This document shows, one piece after another, positions 54,896 through 63,367 of a stretch of 64,000 nt of DNA. The notes under the pieces are model-generated. The model was given only the letters and a program-made list of their open reading frames with translations, ran no database searches and was not told where the DNA came from. Made by a program: the position numbers and the translations under genes. Positions within the stretch are counted from its first letter, which is position 1. Every line of letters begins with the position of its first letter. Origin of the DNA: DASYPQ01 sp046155895 (GTDB lineage Bacteria > Planctomycetota > UBA1135 > GCA-002686595); the NCBI GenBank assembly GCA_046155895.1, contig JBJXFB010000178.1, positions 1 through 64,000 of the forward strand, given 5' to 3'.

Positions 54896-54940
54896 GGAAT
54901 CGAGGCGAGATCGCGCGTCGCCATCGCGCCGCGCGCGTTG

Positions 54941-54946
54941 CATAAT
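54941..54946 (+). promoter_or_regulatory. -10-like box, leaderless spacing, serine hydrolase gene
   Basis: CATAAT matches the -10 consensus at 5 of 6 positions and ends 7 nt before the ATG at 54954. It overlaps the alternative ATG at 54945, so I prefer the downstream start. Confidence 0.4.
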
Positions 54947-54953
54947 GCCGACC

Positions 54954-56375
54954 ATGCTCGCTCGACAGCTTCTCGCGACCGTACTTCTTGTCACGAGCTC
55001 GCTCCCCGCCCTCGCGCAGGACGAGCTCGATCCGGCTGTCGTAGCGAAGATCGACGCCGTCTTCGCCGACTGGGACAAGCCGGACGTTCCCGGATGCAGC
55101 GTCGGCGTCTACCAGGACGGCCGCGTCCTCTTCGCGAAGGGCTACGGCGCCGCGAACCTCGAGCACCAGGTCCCGAACGCCGCGCACACGGTGTTCGACC
55201 TCGGCTCGACGTCGAAGCACGTCACCGCGGCGTGCATCGCGCTGCTCTCGGTCGAGGGGAAGCTCTCGCTCGACGACGAGGTCCGCAGGCACGTTCCCGA
55301 GCTCCCCGAATGGGGTGAACGGGTCACTATCCGCCACCTCCTGCACCACGTCGGCGGCGTCCGCGACTACGTGTCGCTGATCCTGATGAGCGGACGGCAG
55401 ATCCAGGACCGGACGACCGACGAGGACGCGCTCGCGGTGCTGCTCCGGCAGAAGGACCTGTGCTTCGAGCCGGGGACCAAGCAGCAGTACTCGAACTCGG
55501 GCTACTTCCTGCTTTCGCGCGTGGTGCTCGGGGCTTCGGGGAAGACGCTGGCCGAGTTCGCGCGCGAGCGCTTCTTCGAGCCGCTCGGGATGAGCGCGAC
55601 GCACCACTTCACCGACTGCACGCGCGTCGTGCCGCACCGCGCGACGGCCTACGCGAAGCACGGGAAGGACTTCGCGATCGACATGTCCGACTGGGAGCAG
55701 ACCGGCGACGGCGCCGTGCAGTCGACCGTGGAGGACATGGCGAAGTGGGTGCGCAATCTCGAGACCGGCGAGGTCGGCGGGAAAGCGTGGCGCGACCTGA
55801 TGTTCACGCGCGCGGAACTCGGGAAGGCCGAGGACTTCCCCTACGGCTTCGGCCTGATGTTCGGGACGCACGGCGGACACGAGCACGTCCGCCACGGCGG
55901 CGCTTGGGGCGGGTTCCGCGCGGATCTGTCGATGGTCCCCGCCGAGGAGTTCGCCGTCGTCGTGCTCGCCAACCGCGCCGACGCCCGGACGGGCCAACGC
56001 GCCGACAGGGTGTGCGCGATCGTGCTCCAGGCGGTCGAGGCGAGTCCCGTGCCCGCCGCCGCGCGCGCGGAGAAGGAAGCGCCGAAGATGGGCGATCCGG
56101 CTCCACTGCCGACCGAGGCCCAGCTCGCCGGGTTCGCGGGCTCGTACGTTTCGGAGGAGGCCGGCGTCACGTGGGTCGTGAGCATCGAGGATCAGAGGAT
56201 GCACGTCACCGGCCGTGGCGCGCCCGACGAGGGATTGCCCAGCAGCGGCGCCGACAAGTTCGGCTCGCCCGACAGCCTCGGGCTCCGCTTCGAGCGCGAC
56301 GCGGAGGGACGGCCGATGCGCTTCGTGCTCGACCTGCCCGGGCTCGAAGGTGTCTCCTTCGAGCGGGTGCCATGA
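54954..56375 (+). CDS. Exported serine hydrolase, beta-lactamase class C fold
   Basis: About 473 aa with signal peptide LLATVLLVTSSLPALAQ. The serine beta-lactamase-like domain (about 25-370) shows the nucleophile motif GSTSKH (SxxK), the YSN motif in QQYSNSGYFLLSRVV, and HGG in VRHGGAWGGFRADL in place of KTG. Such proteins include D-aminopeptidases, esterases and PBP-like enzymes, so the substrate is open. The C-terminal ~100 residues (LAGFAGSYVSEEAGVTWVV) form the lipocalin-like domain often appended. Its stop overlaps the SUMF1-like lipoprotein gene (ATGA). Confidence 0.88.
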   Translation: MLARQLLATVLLVTSSLPALAQDELDPAVVAKIDAVFADWDKPDVPGCSVGVYQDGRVLFAKGYGAANLEHQVPNAAHTVFDLGSTSKHVTAACIALLSVEGKLSLDDEVRRHVPELPEWGERVTIRHLLHHVGGVRDYVSLILMSGRQIQDRTTDEDALAVLLRQKDLCFEPGTKQQYSNSGYFLLSRVVLGASGKTLAEFARERFFEPLGMSATHHFTDCTRVVPHRATAYAKHGKDFAIDMSDWEQTGDGAVQSTVEDMAKWVRNLETGEVGGKAWRDLMFTRAELGKAEDFPYGFGLMFGTHGGHEHVRHGGAWGGFRADLSMVPAEEFAVVVLANRADARTGQRADRVCAIVLQAVEASPVPAAARAEKEAPKMGDPAPLPTEAQLAGFAGSYVSEEAGVTWVVSIEDQRMHVTGRGAPDEGLPSSGADKFGSPDSLGLRFERDAEGRPMRFVLDLPGLEGVSFERVP

Positions 56376-57097
56376 AGCACGCGGTCCTTTCGATGGCGTT
56401 GATCGCCTCGGCGGGGTGCGCCTCGACGGCCGCGGCCAGCCACGGGGGCGAGCTCGCGATCCCGGGCACGTCCCTGACGATCACGATGCTCCCCGTCCCG
56501 CCCGGCGATCACCCGGGGTTCCGCATGTCCGCGACGGAGATCCCCTGGGAGGCCTACGACGCGTTCGTGTTCCGCCTCGACCGTCCGGATCCGAGCCTCC
56601 CCGCGGGAGCGGACGCCGTCGCGCGGCCGAGCCAGCCGTACATCACGATGGACCGCGCCTTCGGGCATGCGGGGTACCCGGTGATCTCGATCTCGTTCCT
56701 CGGCGCGCAGAGCTTCTGCGCCTGGCTCGCCGAGCGGACCGGACGCCAGCTCCGGCTGCCGACCGAGGCGGAATGGGAGCAGGCGGCTCGAGCCGGCGGA
56801 GGAAGCTCCTGGACCCGAGAGACCTCGAGCAAGAAGACGCAGCCTGTCGGGACCAGCGGCGCGAACGAGTGGGGGTTCCACGACCTCCTCGGCAACGCCG
56901 CGGAATGGTGCGTCGCTCCCGACGGCACCGGCGTGCTGCGCGGCGGGTCCTACCTCGACTCCGCAGCCGACGACCTGCTCGCGCTGCGCCGCCCGTCCGA
57001 CAAGGCCTGGAACAAGAGCGATCCGCAGATCCCCAAGTCGAAGTGGTGGCTCGCCGACGGGGGGTTCATCGGCTTCCGGGTCGTCTGCGAGGACTGA
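56372..57097 (+). CDS. SUMF1/FGE-like domain lipoprotein
   Basis: This 241-aa predicted lipoprotein has the lipobox ASAGC (Cys 16). The remainder is a formylglycine-generating-enzyme-like (SUMF1, C-type-lectin fold) domain: MSATEIPWEAYDAFV, YPVISISFLGAQSFCAWLAE, LRLPTEAEWEQAAR, GFHDLLGNAAEWC, VLRGGSYLDS and GGFIGFRVVC. These motifs define the fold, but most bacterial SUMF1 proteins are not sulfatase activators. No sulfatase gene is present in the window, so I call only the domain. Its ATGA overlap with the serine hydrolase suggests a joint function in the envelope. Confidence 0.86.
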   Translation: MKHAVLSMALIASAGCASTAAASHGGELAIPGTSLTITMLPVPPGDHPGFRMSATEIPWEAYDAFVFRLDRPDPSLPAGADAVARPSQPYITMDRAFGHAGYPVISISFLGAQSFCAWLAERTGRQLRLPTEAEWEQAARAGGGSSWTRETSSKKTQPVGTSGANEWGFHDLLGNAAEWCVAPDGTGVLRGGSYLDSAADDLLALRRPSDKAWNKSDPQIPKSKWWLADGGFIGFRVVCED

Positions 57098-57221
57098 CCG
57101 CGCTCCCCGTACCCTCGCGGCTCCATCCCGCGCACCCGTGCGGTCGATACGGATTCGCCGTGATCGAGCGCTCCGAGAACCTGCACCCCGTTCGGATGCC
57201 ACCTTCCCAGCGTGAGGTCGG

Positions 57222-59021
57222 GTGAGCGCCGAGCGCCGAGTGCGAAGGCGACGCGGATGGAGGACCGCAATCCTCCTCGCCTCGATCCTGTGCGTCGTCT
57301 GTGTGGCGAGCCTCCTCGTGTACCGCGGAGGCATCGGGGTGCTGGAGCGGCGTGCCGACGAGGAGCTCACGTACAAGACCTCCGCTGGCCAGGCGTCCGT
57401 GCAGGATCGCGTCGAACAGATCGTCGTCGTGCTCGAGGTCCTGTCGGGTCAGGAGCACAACCGGTCCATCCTGGCGAAGGACCCTGACGACGAGATCGGC
57501 AAGGCCCTGCGCACGACACTCGGGCAGAGAGACCTCTTCACGGAGCTCAGCTGCCTCGACCGGACGGGCGAAGTCGTCGCCAGCAGCCGGTACGAAGACG
57601 TCGGGACGACCGCGCGCGTGCCCCCGGAGGTGCAGCGGGCGTTGATCGACGGTGGCCGGGCGCACTTCGCGCGCGAGGGGCGGTGCTTGACCGTCACCGT
57701 CCCGGTCCACTACCAGTTCGACGAGCTCGAGCTCATCGGATTCATCCGCGCGAAGGCGGAATTCAAGACGCTGCTCGTCGACGAGGACGTTTCCCTCTCG
57801 AGGATCACCAGCTCGGAAGGCGAGGTCCTCGCCGAACGAGCGTTTCCCCGTGCTCACACCGCCTCGAGCGGTCGCCTCGTCGATCACGTGCACACATTCG
57901 GCAGCCCGGACCTCGCGACGCGAGCGGTCCCCATCGTCTTCCCGCCGGGCTCGAACGACCCGCACTGGACGATGGAGGTCGCCGAATGCGGTCTCGATCT
58001 CCTCGTCGAGGCTTCCGTCCTGCAACGGATGGTCCTCCTGTTGACCTCGGGAACGGCCGGCCTGGTCCTCGCCCTGGTCCTGCTCTTCTCGATCTTCGAG
58101 GGCCGTCTGATCGACCGGTTGGCGGAGCGCGCGAGGGAGCTGGGCATCCTCAACGAGAAGCTGGACCGGTCGCGTGCGGATCTCGTGAAAGCGGCGCGCA
58201 TCGCGGGGATGTCCGAGGTCGCGACCGGGATCCTGCACAACGTCGGCAACCGGCTCAACAGCCTCACGACGGCTGCGCACCAGGTCGACCGGGCCCTGCC
58301 GGCAGCCAAGGTCTCGGATCTCCAGCATCTGGTCGGCTTCCTCCAGCGGGAAGAGGACGAATTCGCCGTGTCGATCCGCTCGCACTCGAAGGGGGGGGCC
58401 TTCCTCACCTATCTCTCGGAGCTGACGAGAGAGCTCGAAGCCGATCACGTTCGAGCGCGGAACGAGCTCGGTTGCGTGCAGTCGAGCATCGACTCCATCC
58501 AGGCGATCGTGAGCTCGCAGCAACAGCTCGTGACGCGATCGAGCTTCCGCGAGCCGACCGCGCCTTGCGATCTCATGGAGGGGGCCCTGGTGATCAGCGA
58601 CCAGGTGCTCGGATCCTCGAGCGGGCTTCGAGTCGAGCGCGATTTCGAAGCCATGCCGGACGTGCTCATCGACAAGCACCGGGTGATCGAGATCCTCGTC
58701 CACCTGGTGAACAACGCGCGGCACGCGCTGGAGGCCGCGCGTCCTGCCCTCCCCGTCCTCGCGCTGCGCATCCAGGCTCTGGAGGACCGGAAGGTCCGGC
58801 TCCAGGTGACCGACAACGGGGTGGGTATTCCCGCCGAGAACCTGGTCAAGATCTTCCACCATGGCTTCAGCACCCGGCCCGCGGGCAACGGGTTCGGATT
58901 GCACGCGGCGATCAACACCGCCCGGGAGCTCGGCGGTTCGCTAGGGGCGGAGAGTGCCGGCCCGGGTCTGGGATCGACCTTCACGCTGGAACTGCCGTGG
59001 ATGCCGCTGCCGACGCCGTAG
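57222..59021 (+). CDS. Membrane sensor histidine kinase with HNVGN-type H box
   Basis: This 599-aa kinase has transmembrane segments at about 16-36 and 268-290. They flank a periplasmic sensor of about 230 residues with double-Cache-like composition (QDRVEQIVVVLEVLSG, LSCLDRTGEVVASSRY). A coiled-coil leads to the H box MSEVATGILHNVGNRLNSL with likely phospho-His 339, the HNxGN variant rather than HExxTP. The ATPase domain is standard (HLVNNARHAL, TDNGVGI, FHHGFSTRPAGNGFGLHAAI). The GTG start has GAGG 4-5 nt upstream. It converges on the PstS-like/porin fusion gene, which may sense or deliver the same ligand. Confidence 0.9.
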   Translation: MSAERRVRRRRGWRTAILLASILCVVCVASLLVYRGGIGVLERRADEELTYKTSAGQASVQDRVEQIVVVLEVLSGQEHNRSILAKDPDDEIGKALRTTLGQRDLFTELSCLDRTGEVVASSRYEDVGTTARVPPEVQRALIDGGRAHFAREGRCLTVTVPVHYQFDELELIGFIRAKAEFKTLLVDEDVSLSRITSSEGEVLAERAFPRAHTASSGRLVDHVHTFGSPDLATRAVPIVFPPGSNDPHWTMEVAECGLDLLVEASVLQRMVLLLTSGTAGLVLALVLLFSIFEGRLIDRLAERARELGILNEKLDRSRADLVKAARIAGMSEVATGILHNVGNRLNSLTTAAHQVDRALPAAKVSDLQHLVGFLQREEDEFAVSIRSHSKGGAFLTYLSELTRELEADHVRARNELGCVQSSIDSIQAIVSSQQQLVTRSSFREPTAPCDLMEGALVISDQVLGSSSGLRVERDFEAMPDVLIDKHRVIEILVHLVNNARHALEAARPALPVLALRIQALEDRKVRLQVTDNGVGIPAENLVKIFHHGFSTRPAGNGFGLHAAINTARELGGSLGAESAGPGLGSTFTLELPWMPLPTP

Positions 59022-59048
59022 GGCGGAGGCGGTGCTCTCCCTGGACGG

Positions 59049-60683
59049 TCAGAAGACCACGGACGCCTGGAGCACGATCGTGTCCGTCTCGGAGTTGTCG
59101 TCGCCGGGAGGCGCGTCGAACTCCGCGTGCTCGTACTGGAGCGTGAGCGCGACGTGCTTGCCGAGGTCGCGGCGCACCCCGAGGGCGTAGGTGAACCCGT
59201 CATCGGCGGTGTCGAAGTACGTGTTCAGATCGCTGCGATCGATCCCGTCGACGCGCACGTAGGGCGTCCAGTACCCGAAGTGGCGCCCGACCTGGACGTA
59301 CCAGCCCGTCGAATCGGCGGAAACTCCCGCTTCCTCCTGATCGACCCAGAAGTACTCGCCCATCATCTCCCAGCGGATGTCGTTGAAGGCGCAGAAGACG
59401 TTCGTGATTTGCTCGTCGATGGAATCGTGGACGTTGCCGATCGTGGGGTCCGTGTTCTCGGGGATCTCGTCCACGTAGATGCCGCCTCCCAGGCGCAGGC
59501 CGTGCAGGAACGCGGGCTCGAGACCGATCGCCACGTTGACCGCCTTGCCGTCGTTGGCGTCGAGCTCGACCTGGGGGTTGTCGGCCGTCGGTCCGCGTCC
59601 GTTGGCGACCTCCACCGTGTAGTCGGCGAGCAGGGCGTCGGTGCAAAAGGCTCCCTTGAAGCTCAGACCGACGTTGTGGGTCGGGAGGAGGCCTGTGTCG
59701 TCCTCGAAGTCGAGGACCTCGGGACGATCGATGCTCGTCTGCAACCACTCGCCGTGGTGATAGCGCGTGTTCCAGTACCCGATCCCGGTCAGGAATCGCC
59801 CCGCCGAGACGCTGAAGGCGTCGCTGTGCCGGTACTTGAGCAGGAGGCGTTCGACTTCGAGGACGAAGCCGCCCTGCTCCTGCGCTTCGAACGTCGTCTC
59901 CGCCAGGACGGACATGCGCTCGGTCAGCGCCGAGGTCATCAGGAGGTCGATCACCTCGATCGAGAACCCGTTCGTCGTGGTGTCGACGCCGGCCTCGGTC
60001 TCCTTCTCCCACTCGAACTCCCCGTGCGCGAAGACACGCAGATTCAAGGGGGGCCAGCCGTCCCCATCCCACTCCTCCAGGGTCCTCGGCGTAGACGGGG
60101 CCTCAGCGTCCGACACCGGAGTCCTCGCCCTCGGGGCCGAGGCCTCGGTCACCCCGGCCCGTGCGCCTGCGTCCGGGATCCGAGCCTCGGCCTGCAGGGC
60201 CTCGGTCGCGCTGAGCGGGTACCCGCGGTCTCCCGGAAGCTTGTCGTCGAGCGCCACGATCTTGATGTTGGCGGGCGGGATCACTTCGCTCGCCGGGAAG
60301 ACGGTGAGCGCGCCGCGTAGCCGCTCGAGCATGGGAACCGCGACCTGGGAGGAGGGCACCGAGCGCGGAGCCTCCACGATGCGGTTCTGATAGATGAGCT
60401 CGAGCCAGTAGCGCTTGAGCTGCAGATCGGTCATCCCGTAGATGCGCTGTTGCAGGAACTTCTTGGCGCCCGTACCGGAGCTCGGGAGCAGGAGATCCAC
60501 GACCTGGCCACCGCGCGGCCAGAACTGGGTCTCGGCCTTGAGGAGGCGCCGCAGTTCCGCCTCGGACAGCGACTGGACTCGATTCTCCCCATGCACCACG
60601 ACGGCATAATCCAGGCGCGAATCGCCGGCGGTGGGGGGACTTTGAACGGAGAGCCCGAGAGCGAGGAGAAGGAGATCGTGCAT
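59049..60683 (-). CDS. PstS-like domain fused to a predicted outer-membrane porin barrel
   Basis: This 544-aa exported protein has a signal peptide at about 1-20. Residues ~25-145 match the small periplasmic-binding-protein-like (PstS type) domain: SLSEAELRRLLKAETQFWPR, LLLPSSGTGAKKFLQQ and YWLELIYQNRIVEAP. A Pro/Ala-rich linker (about 150-210) leads to a predicted beta-barrel (about 212-544) with alternating strands, porin-like HGEFEWEKE, GRFLTGIGYWNTRYHHGEW, WYVQVGRHFGYWTPYVRVD and terminal TIVLQASVVF ending in Phe, the usual outer-membrane insertion signal. In other bacteria the two parts are usually separate proteins. AGGAG before the ATG supports the start. Confidence 0.82.
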   Translation of the reverse strand: MHDLLLLALGLSVQSPPTAGDSRLDYAVVVHGENRVQSLSEAELRRLLKAETQFWPRGGQVVDLLLPSSGTGAKKFLQQRIYGMTDLQLKRYWLELIYQNRIVEAPRSVPSSQVAVPMLERLRGALTVFPASEVIPPANIKIVALDDKLPGDRGYPLSATEALQAEARIPDAGARAGVTEASAPRARTPVSDAEAPSTPRTLEEWDGDGWPPLNLRVFAHGEFEWEKETEAGVDTTTNGFSIEVIDLLMTSALTERMSVLAETTFEAQEQGGFVLEVERLLLKYRHSDAFSVSAGRFLTGIGYWNTRYHHGEWLQTSIDRPEVLDFEDDTGLLPTHNVGLSFKGAFCTDALLADYTVEVANGRGPTADNPQVELDANDGKAVNVAIGLEPAFLHGLRLGGGIYVDEIPENTDPTIGNVHDSIDEQITNVFCAFNDIRWEMMGEYFWVDQEEAGVSADSTGWYVQVGRHFGYWTPYVRVDGIDRSDLNTYFDTADDGFTYALGVRRDLGKHVALTLQYEHAEFDAPPGDDNSETDTIVLQASVVF

Positions 60684-60860
60684 CGAGGAGGACTCCTGGC
60701 CGTGGATACGATCTGCATCGAGCGGATCTCGCCTTGTCGAATGCTGATCCGGACGGGTTGAGAGCCGGCCGAGCGATTCCCAGGCGTGGAAGTCGATGGC
60801 CCCTCAGGACTGCAGCCGTGGACTCGGCTGACCTCTGCGGCAAGTGCCTGGGAAAAGCCG

Positions 60861-60866
60861 TACGAT
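60861..60866 (+). promoter_or_regulatory. Candidate -10 box for the TIM-barrel/DUF1080 operon
   Basis: TACGAT lies 21 nt before the ATG at 60888, with AGAGGTGA between them as Shine-Dalgarno sequence. The -35 is not clear. Confidence 0.3.
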
Positions 60867-60887
60867 CCCTGCAGAGGTGACGACCCC

Positions 60888-61772
60888 ATGCCCCCCTTCG
60901 ACCGCCGAGGCTTCCTCGCTGCCGCCAGTGCCACCTTCGCGCTCCCCTGGAACCGTGCGCACGCGACCAAGCGCAAGCTCCGAAAGGCTTGCATGTTCGG
61001 AATGGTCGAAGGCGAAGCTCCGCTGCGGGACAAGTTCGCACTCCTGAAGGAGATCGGTTTCGAGGGGGTCGAGCTCGACAGCCCCTCCCAGCTCGACCTG
61101 GACGAAGTCCTGCGCGCCATGGACGAGACCGGCATCGAAGTCGCGGGCACCGTCGACTCCGTCCACTGGTCGCAGACGCTCGGTGATCCCGATCCCGCGG
61201 TCCGCGCGCAGGGCGTCGCCGCTCTCGAGACGGCCTTGCGCGACGCCAAGAAGCTCCGCGCGACGAGCGTCCTGCTCGTCCCCGCGGTCGTGAACGCGAA
61301 GATCTCCTACGACGACGCCTGGACGCGGTCCAGCGCCGAGATCAAGAAGGTCCTGCCCCTCGCCGCCGAGCTCGGCGTCGCGATCTCGATCGAAAACGTC
61401 TGGAACCACTTCCTGCTCTCTCCGCTCGAGGCCGCGCGCTACGTCGACCAGTTCGAGAGCCCGCTCGTCGGCTGGCACATGGATGTCGGCAACGTGGTCA
61501 ACTACGGCTGGCCCGAGCAGTGGATCGCCGTGCTCGGGAAGCGCATAACGCGCCTCCACATCAAGGACTACAGCCGCAAGAAGCGCGACGAGCAGGGTCT
61601 CTGGAAGGGCTTCGACGTCGAGCTCGGCGAGGGCGACGTCGGCTGGCCCGCGACCATGGCGGCCCTCGACGCGATCGGGTACGAAGGCTGGGCCTCGGCG
61701 GAGGTGGCCGGCGGGGGAGCGGAGCGATTGACCAAGGTGTCGAGGCAGATGGACGAACTCTTCGCGAAATGA
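60888..61772 (+). CDS. Tat-exported sugar isomerase/epimerase-like TIM-barrel protein
   Basis: This 294-aa protein has the twin-arginine signal FDRRGFLAAASATFALPW. The TIM barrel shows GFEGVELDSPSQL, IEVAGTVDSVHW, TSVLLVPAVV, VAISIENVWNHFLLSP (Glu ligand), WHMDVGNVVNYG (Asp, with His two residues earlier), RLHIKDYSRKK (His) and ASAEVAGGG (final Glu). The metal site looks complete. The ATG at 60888 is chosen over an upstream extension because it begins the Tat signal and has AGAGGTGA before it. It is first of a three-gene operon with another TIM-barrel protein and a DUF1080 protein, all exported. Confidence 0.88.
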   Translation: MPPFDRRGFLAAASATFALPWNRAHATKRKLRKACMFGMVEGEAPLRDKFALLKEIGFEGVELDSPSQLDLDEVLRAMDETGIEVAGTVDSVHWSQTLGDPDPAVRAQGVAALETALRDAKKLRATSVLLVPAVVNAKISYDDAWTRSSAEIKKVLPLAAELGVAISIENVWNHFLLSPLEAARYVDQFESPLVGWHMDVGNVVNYGWPEQWIAVLGKRITRLHIKDYSRKKRDEQGLWKGFDVELGEGDVGWPATMAALDAIGYEGWASAEVAGGGAERLTKVSRQMDELFAK

Positions 61773-61786
61773 CCTGGAGGAGACGG

Positions 61787-62650
61787 ATGGAGCGGCGTGA
61801 CTTCCTGCGTGCATCAGCGATCGGAGCGGCGGCGCTCGGCCTCGCGCCGGGCTCGCGGGGGCAGGCCTCGGAGGCGAAGGCTCCGCCCAAGCTCAAGGGC
61901 CGCATCAAGCACTCCGTCAGCCGCTGGTGCTACGGCGGCATGGCGCTCGACGATCTCTGCCGCGAGGTCGCGGCCATGGGCGCGCACTCGGTCGAGCTGC
62001 TCGACGAGGCCGACTGGAGCGTCCCCGCCAAGCACGGCCTCGTGTGCGCGATCGCGAACGGGCCGGGGCCGATCGATATCGGCTGGAACCGCACCGAGCG
62101 CCACCGGGTGCTCCTCGAGAGGAGCGAGGCGATCCTCCCGAAGCTCGCCGCGGCCAAGATCCCGAACATGATCGTCTTCTCGGGCAACCGCGCCGGCCAG
62201 CCCGACAATCAGGGGATGAAGGCCTGCTACCACGGCTTCAAGGAGCTCGGGGCGATGGCCGAGAAGCACGGCGTGAACATCCTGGTCGAGCTCCTCAACA
62301 GCAAGGTCGACCACGCCGACTACCAGTTCGACCACATGGCGTGGGGCGTGGAGCTCGTGAGGATGGTCGAATCGCCGCGGATCAAGATCCTCTACGACAT
62401 CTACCACGCGCAGATCATGGACGGCGACGTCATCCGCACGATCCGCGACAACATCGAGTGGATCGGCCACTTCCACACCGGCGGCGTGCCCGGGCGCCAC
62501 GAGATCGACGCGAGCCAGGAGCTCAACTACACCGCGATCTGCAAGGCGATCGCGGACACGGGCTTCCAGGGCTACGTGGGCCAGGAGTTCGTCCCGACTC
62601 GCGACCCGATGACTTCCCTGCGCGAGGCGATCGCGATCTGCGACGTGTAG
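61787..62650 (+). CDS. Tat-exported hydroxypyruvate-isomerase-like TIM-barrel protein
   Basis: This 287-aa protein has the signal ERRDFLRASAIGAAALGLA. The barrel resembles the hydroxypyruvate isomerase (Hyi) branch: KHSVSRWCYGGMALDDLC, VELLDEADWSVPAKHGL, MIVFSGNRAG, VNILVELLNSKVDH (Glu), KILYDIYHAQIMDGDV (Asp), GHFHTGGVPGRHEID (His) and YVGQEFVPTR (Glu). Export to the periplasm argues against the usual cytoplasmic glyoxylate role. GGAGGA five nt before the ATG at 61787 decides the start over an ATG at 61769 that overlaps the previous stop. The DUF1080 gene follows after 1 nt. Confidence 0.9.
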   Translation: MERRDFLRASAIGAAALGLAPGSRGQASEAKAPPKLKGRIKHSVSRWCYGGMALDDLCREVAAMGAHSVELLDEADWSVPAKHGLVCAIANGPGPIDIGWNRTERHRVLLERSEAILPKLAAAKIPNMIVFSGNRAGQPDNQGMKACYHGFKELGAMAEKHGVNILVELLNSKVDHADYQFDHMAWGVELVRMVESPRIKILYDIYHAQIMDGDVIRTIRDNIEWIGHFHTGGVPGRHEIDASQELNYTAICKAIADTGFQGYVGQEFVPTRDPMTSLREAIAICDV

Positions 62651-62651
62651 C

Positions 62652-63359
62652 ATGCCTGCGCTCCTCCTCGCGGCCGTGGCTCTCGTCCTGCAAGAGAAAC
62701 CCGTGATCGGCTACGACGACACACCTTTCCTTCCCGGAGGCAAGTGGCGCGTGCACGACAGCCAGCGCCCGCCTCCTCCGGTCGTGACTCCCGGGAGCTC
62801 TCCGAACGAGTTCGCAGCACCTCCCTCCGACGCGGTCGTGCTCTTCGCCGAAGCCGAAATCGTCCCCGGCCAGGGTGACCTCCAGTCCAAGGAGTCCTTC
62901 GGCGACTGCCAGCTTCACCTCGAGTTCCTGCTCCCGCCACCCGAAGGCGACAGCCAGCACCGCGGGAACAGCGGCGTCTTCCTCATGGGCCGCTACGAGA
63001 TCCAGATCCTCGACTCCTTCGAGAATCCGACCTACGCCGACGGCCAGTGCGCGGCGCTCTACGGCCAGTACCCGCCGCTCGTCAATGCCTGCCGCAAGCC
63101 CGGCGAGTGGCAGAGCTACGACGTGGTCTTCCGCGCGCCGCGCTTCGAGAAGGGGGAGCTCGCGTCGCCGGCCACCGCGACGGTCTTCCACAACGGCGTC
63201 CTCGTGCACGACCGCGCGGAGATCCTCGGCGACACGGCGCACCGGGCGGTGGCGAAGTACTCGGCCCACGACGGGACCGGGCCGCTGCGACTCCAGGATC
63301 ACGGGAGCCCGATCCGCTTCCGCAACGTCTGGGTTCGCCGGCTCCGGGCGGCCGACTAG
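62652..63359 (+). CDS. Exported DUF1080 (3-keto-disaccharide hydrolase) protein
   Basis: This 235-aa protein has a Sec-type signal (ALLLAAVALVLQ). The concanavalin-like DUF1080 fold is marked by FGDCQLHLEFLLP, GNSGVFLMGRYEIQILDSF, QCAALYGQYPPLVNACRKPG, EWQSYDVVFRAPRFE, VFHNGVLVHD and terminal PIRFRNVWVRRL. Members hydrolyse 3-keto-glycosides made by Gfo/Idh/MocA-type or flavin dehydrogenases. As last gene after two exported TIM-barrel proteins (1-nt gap) it probably acts in the same route. It is a free-standing version of the domains fused to ApbE at 40.3-42.4 kb. Confidence 0.9.
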   Translation: MPALLLAAVALVLQEKPVIGYDDTPFLPGGKWRVHDSQRPPPPVVTPGSSPNEFAAPPSDAVVLFAEAEIVPGQGDLQSKESFGDCQLHLEFLLPPPEGDSQHRGNSGVFLMGRYEIQILDSFENPTYADGQCAALYGQYPPLVNACRKPGEWQSYDVVFRAPRFEKGELASPATATVFHNGVLVHDRAEILGDTAHRAVAKYSAHDGTGPLRLQDHGSPIRFRNVWVRRLRAAD

Positions 63360-63367
63360 TCGCAGGG

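Noticed and set aside
56372..57097. Active formylglycine-generating enzyme
   Set aside because: Only the SUMF1 fold is evident and there is no sulfatase in the window. Most bacterial SUMF1 proteins are non-catalytic.
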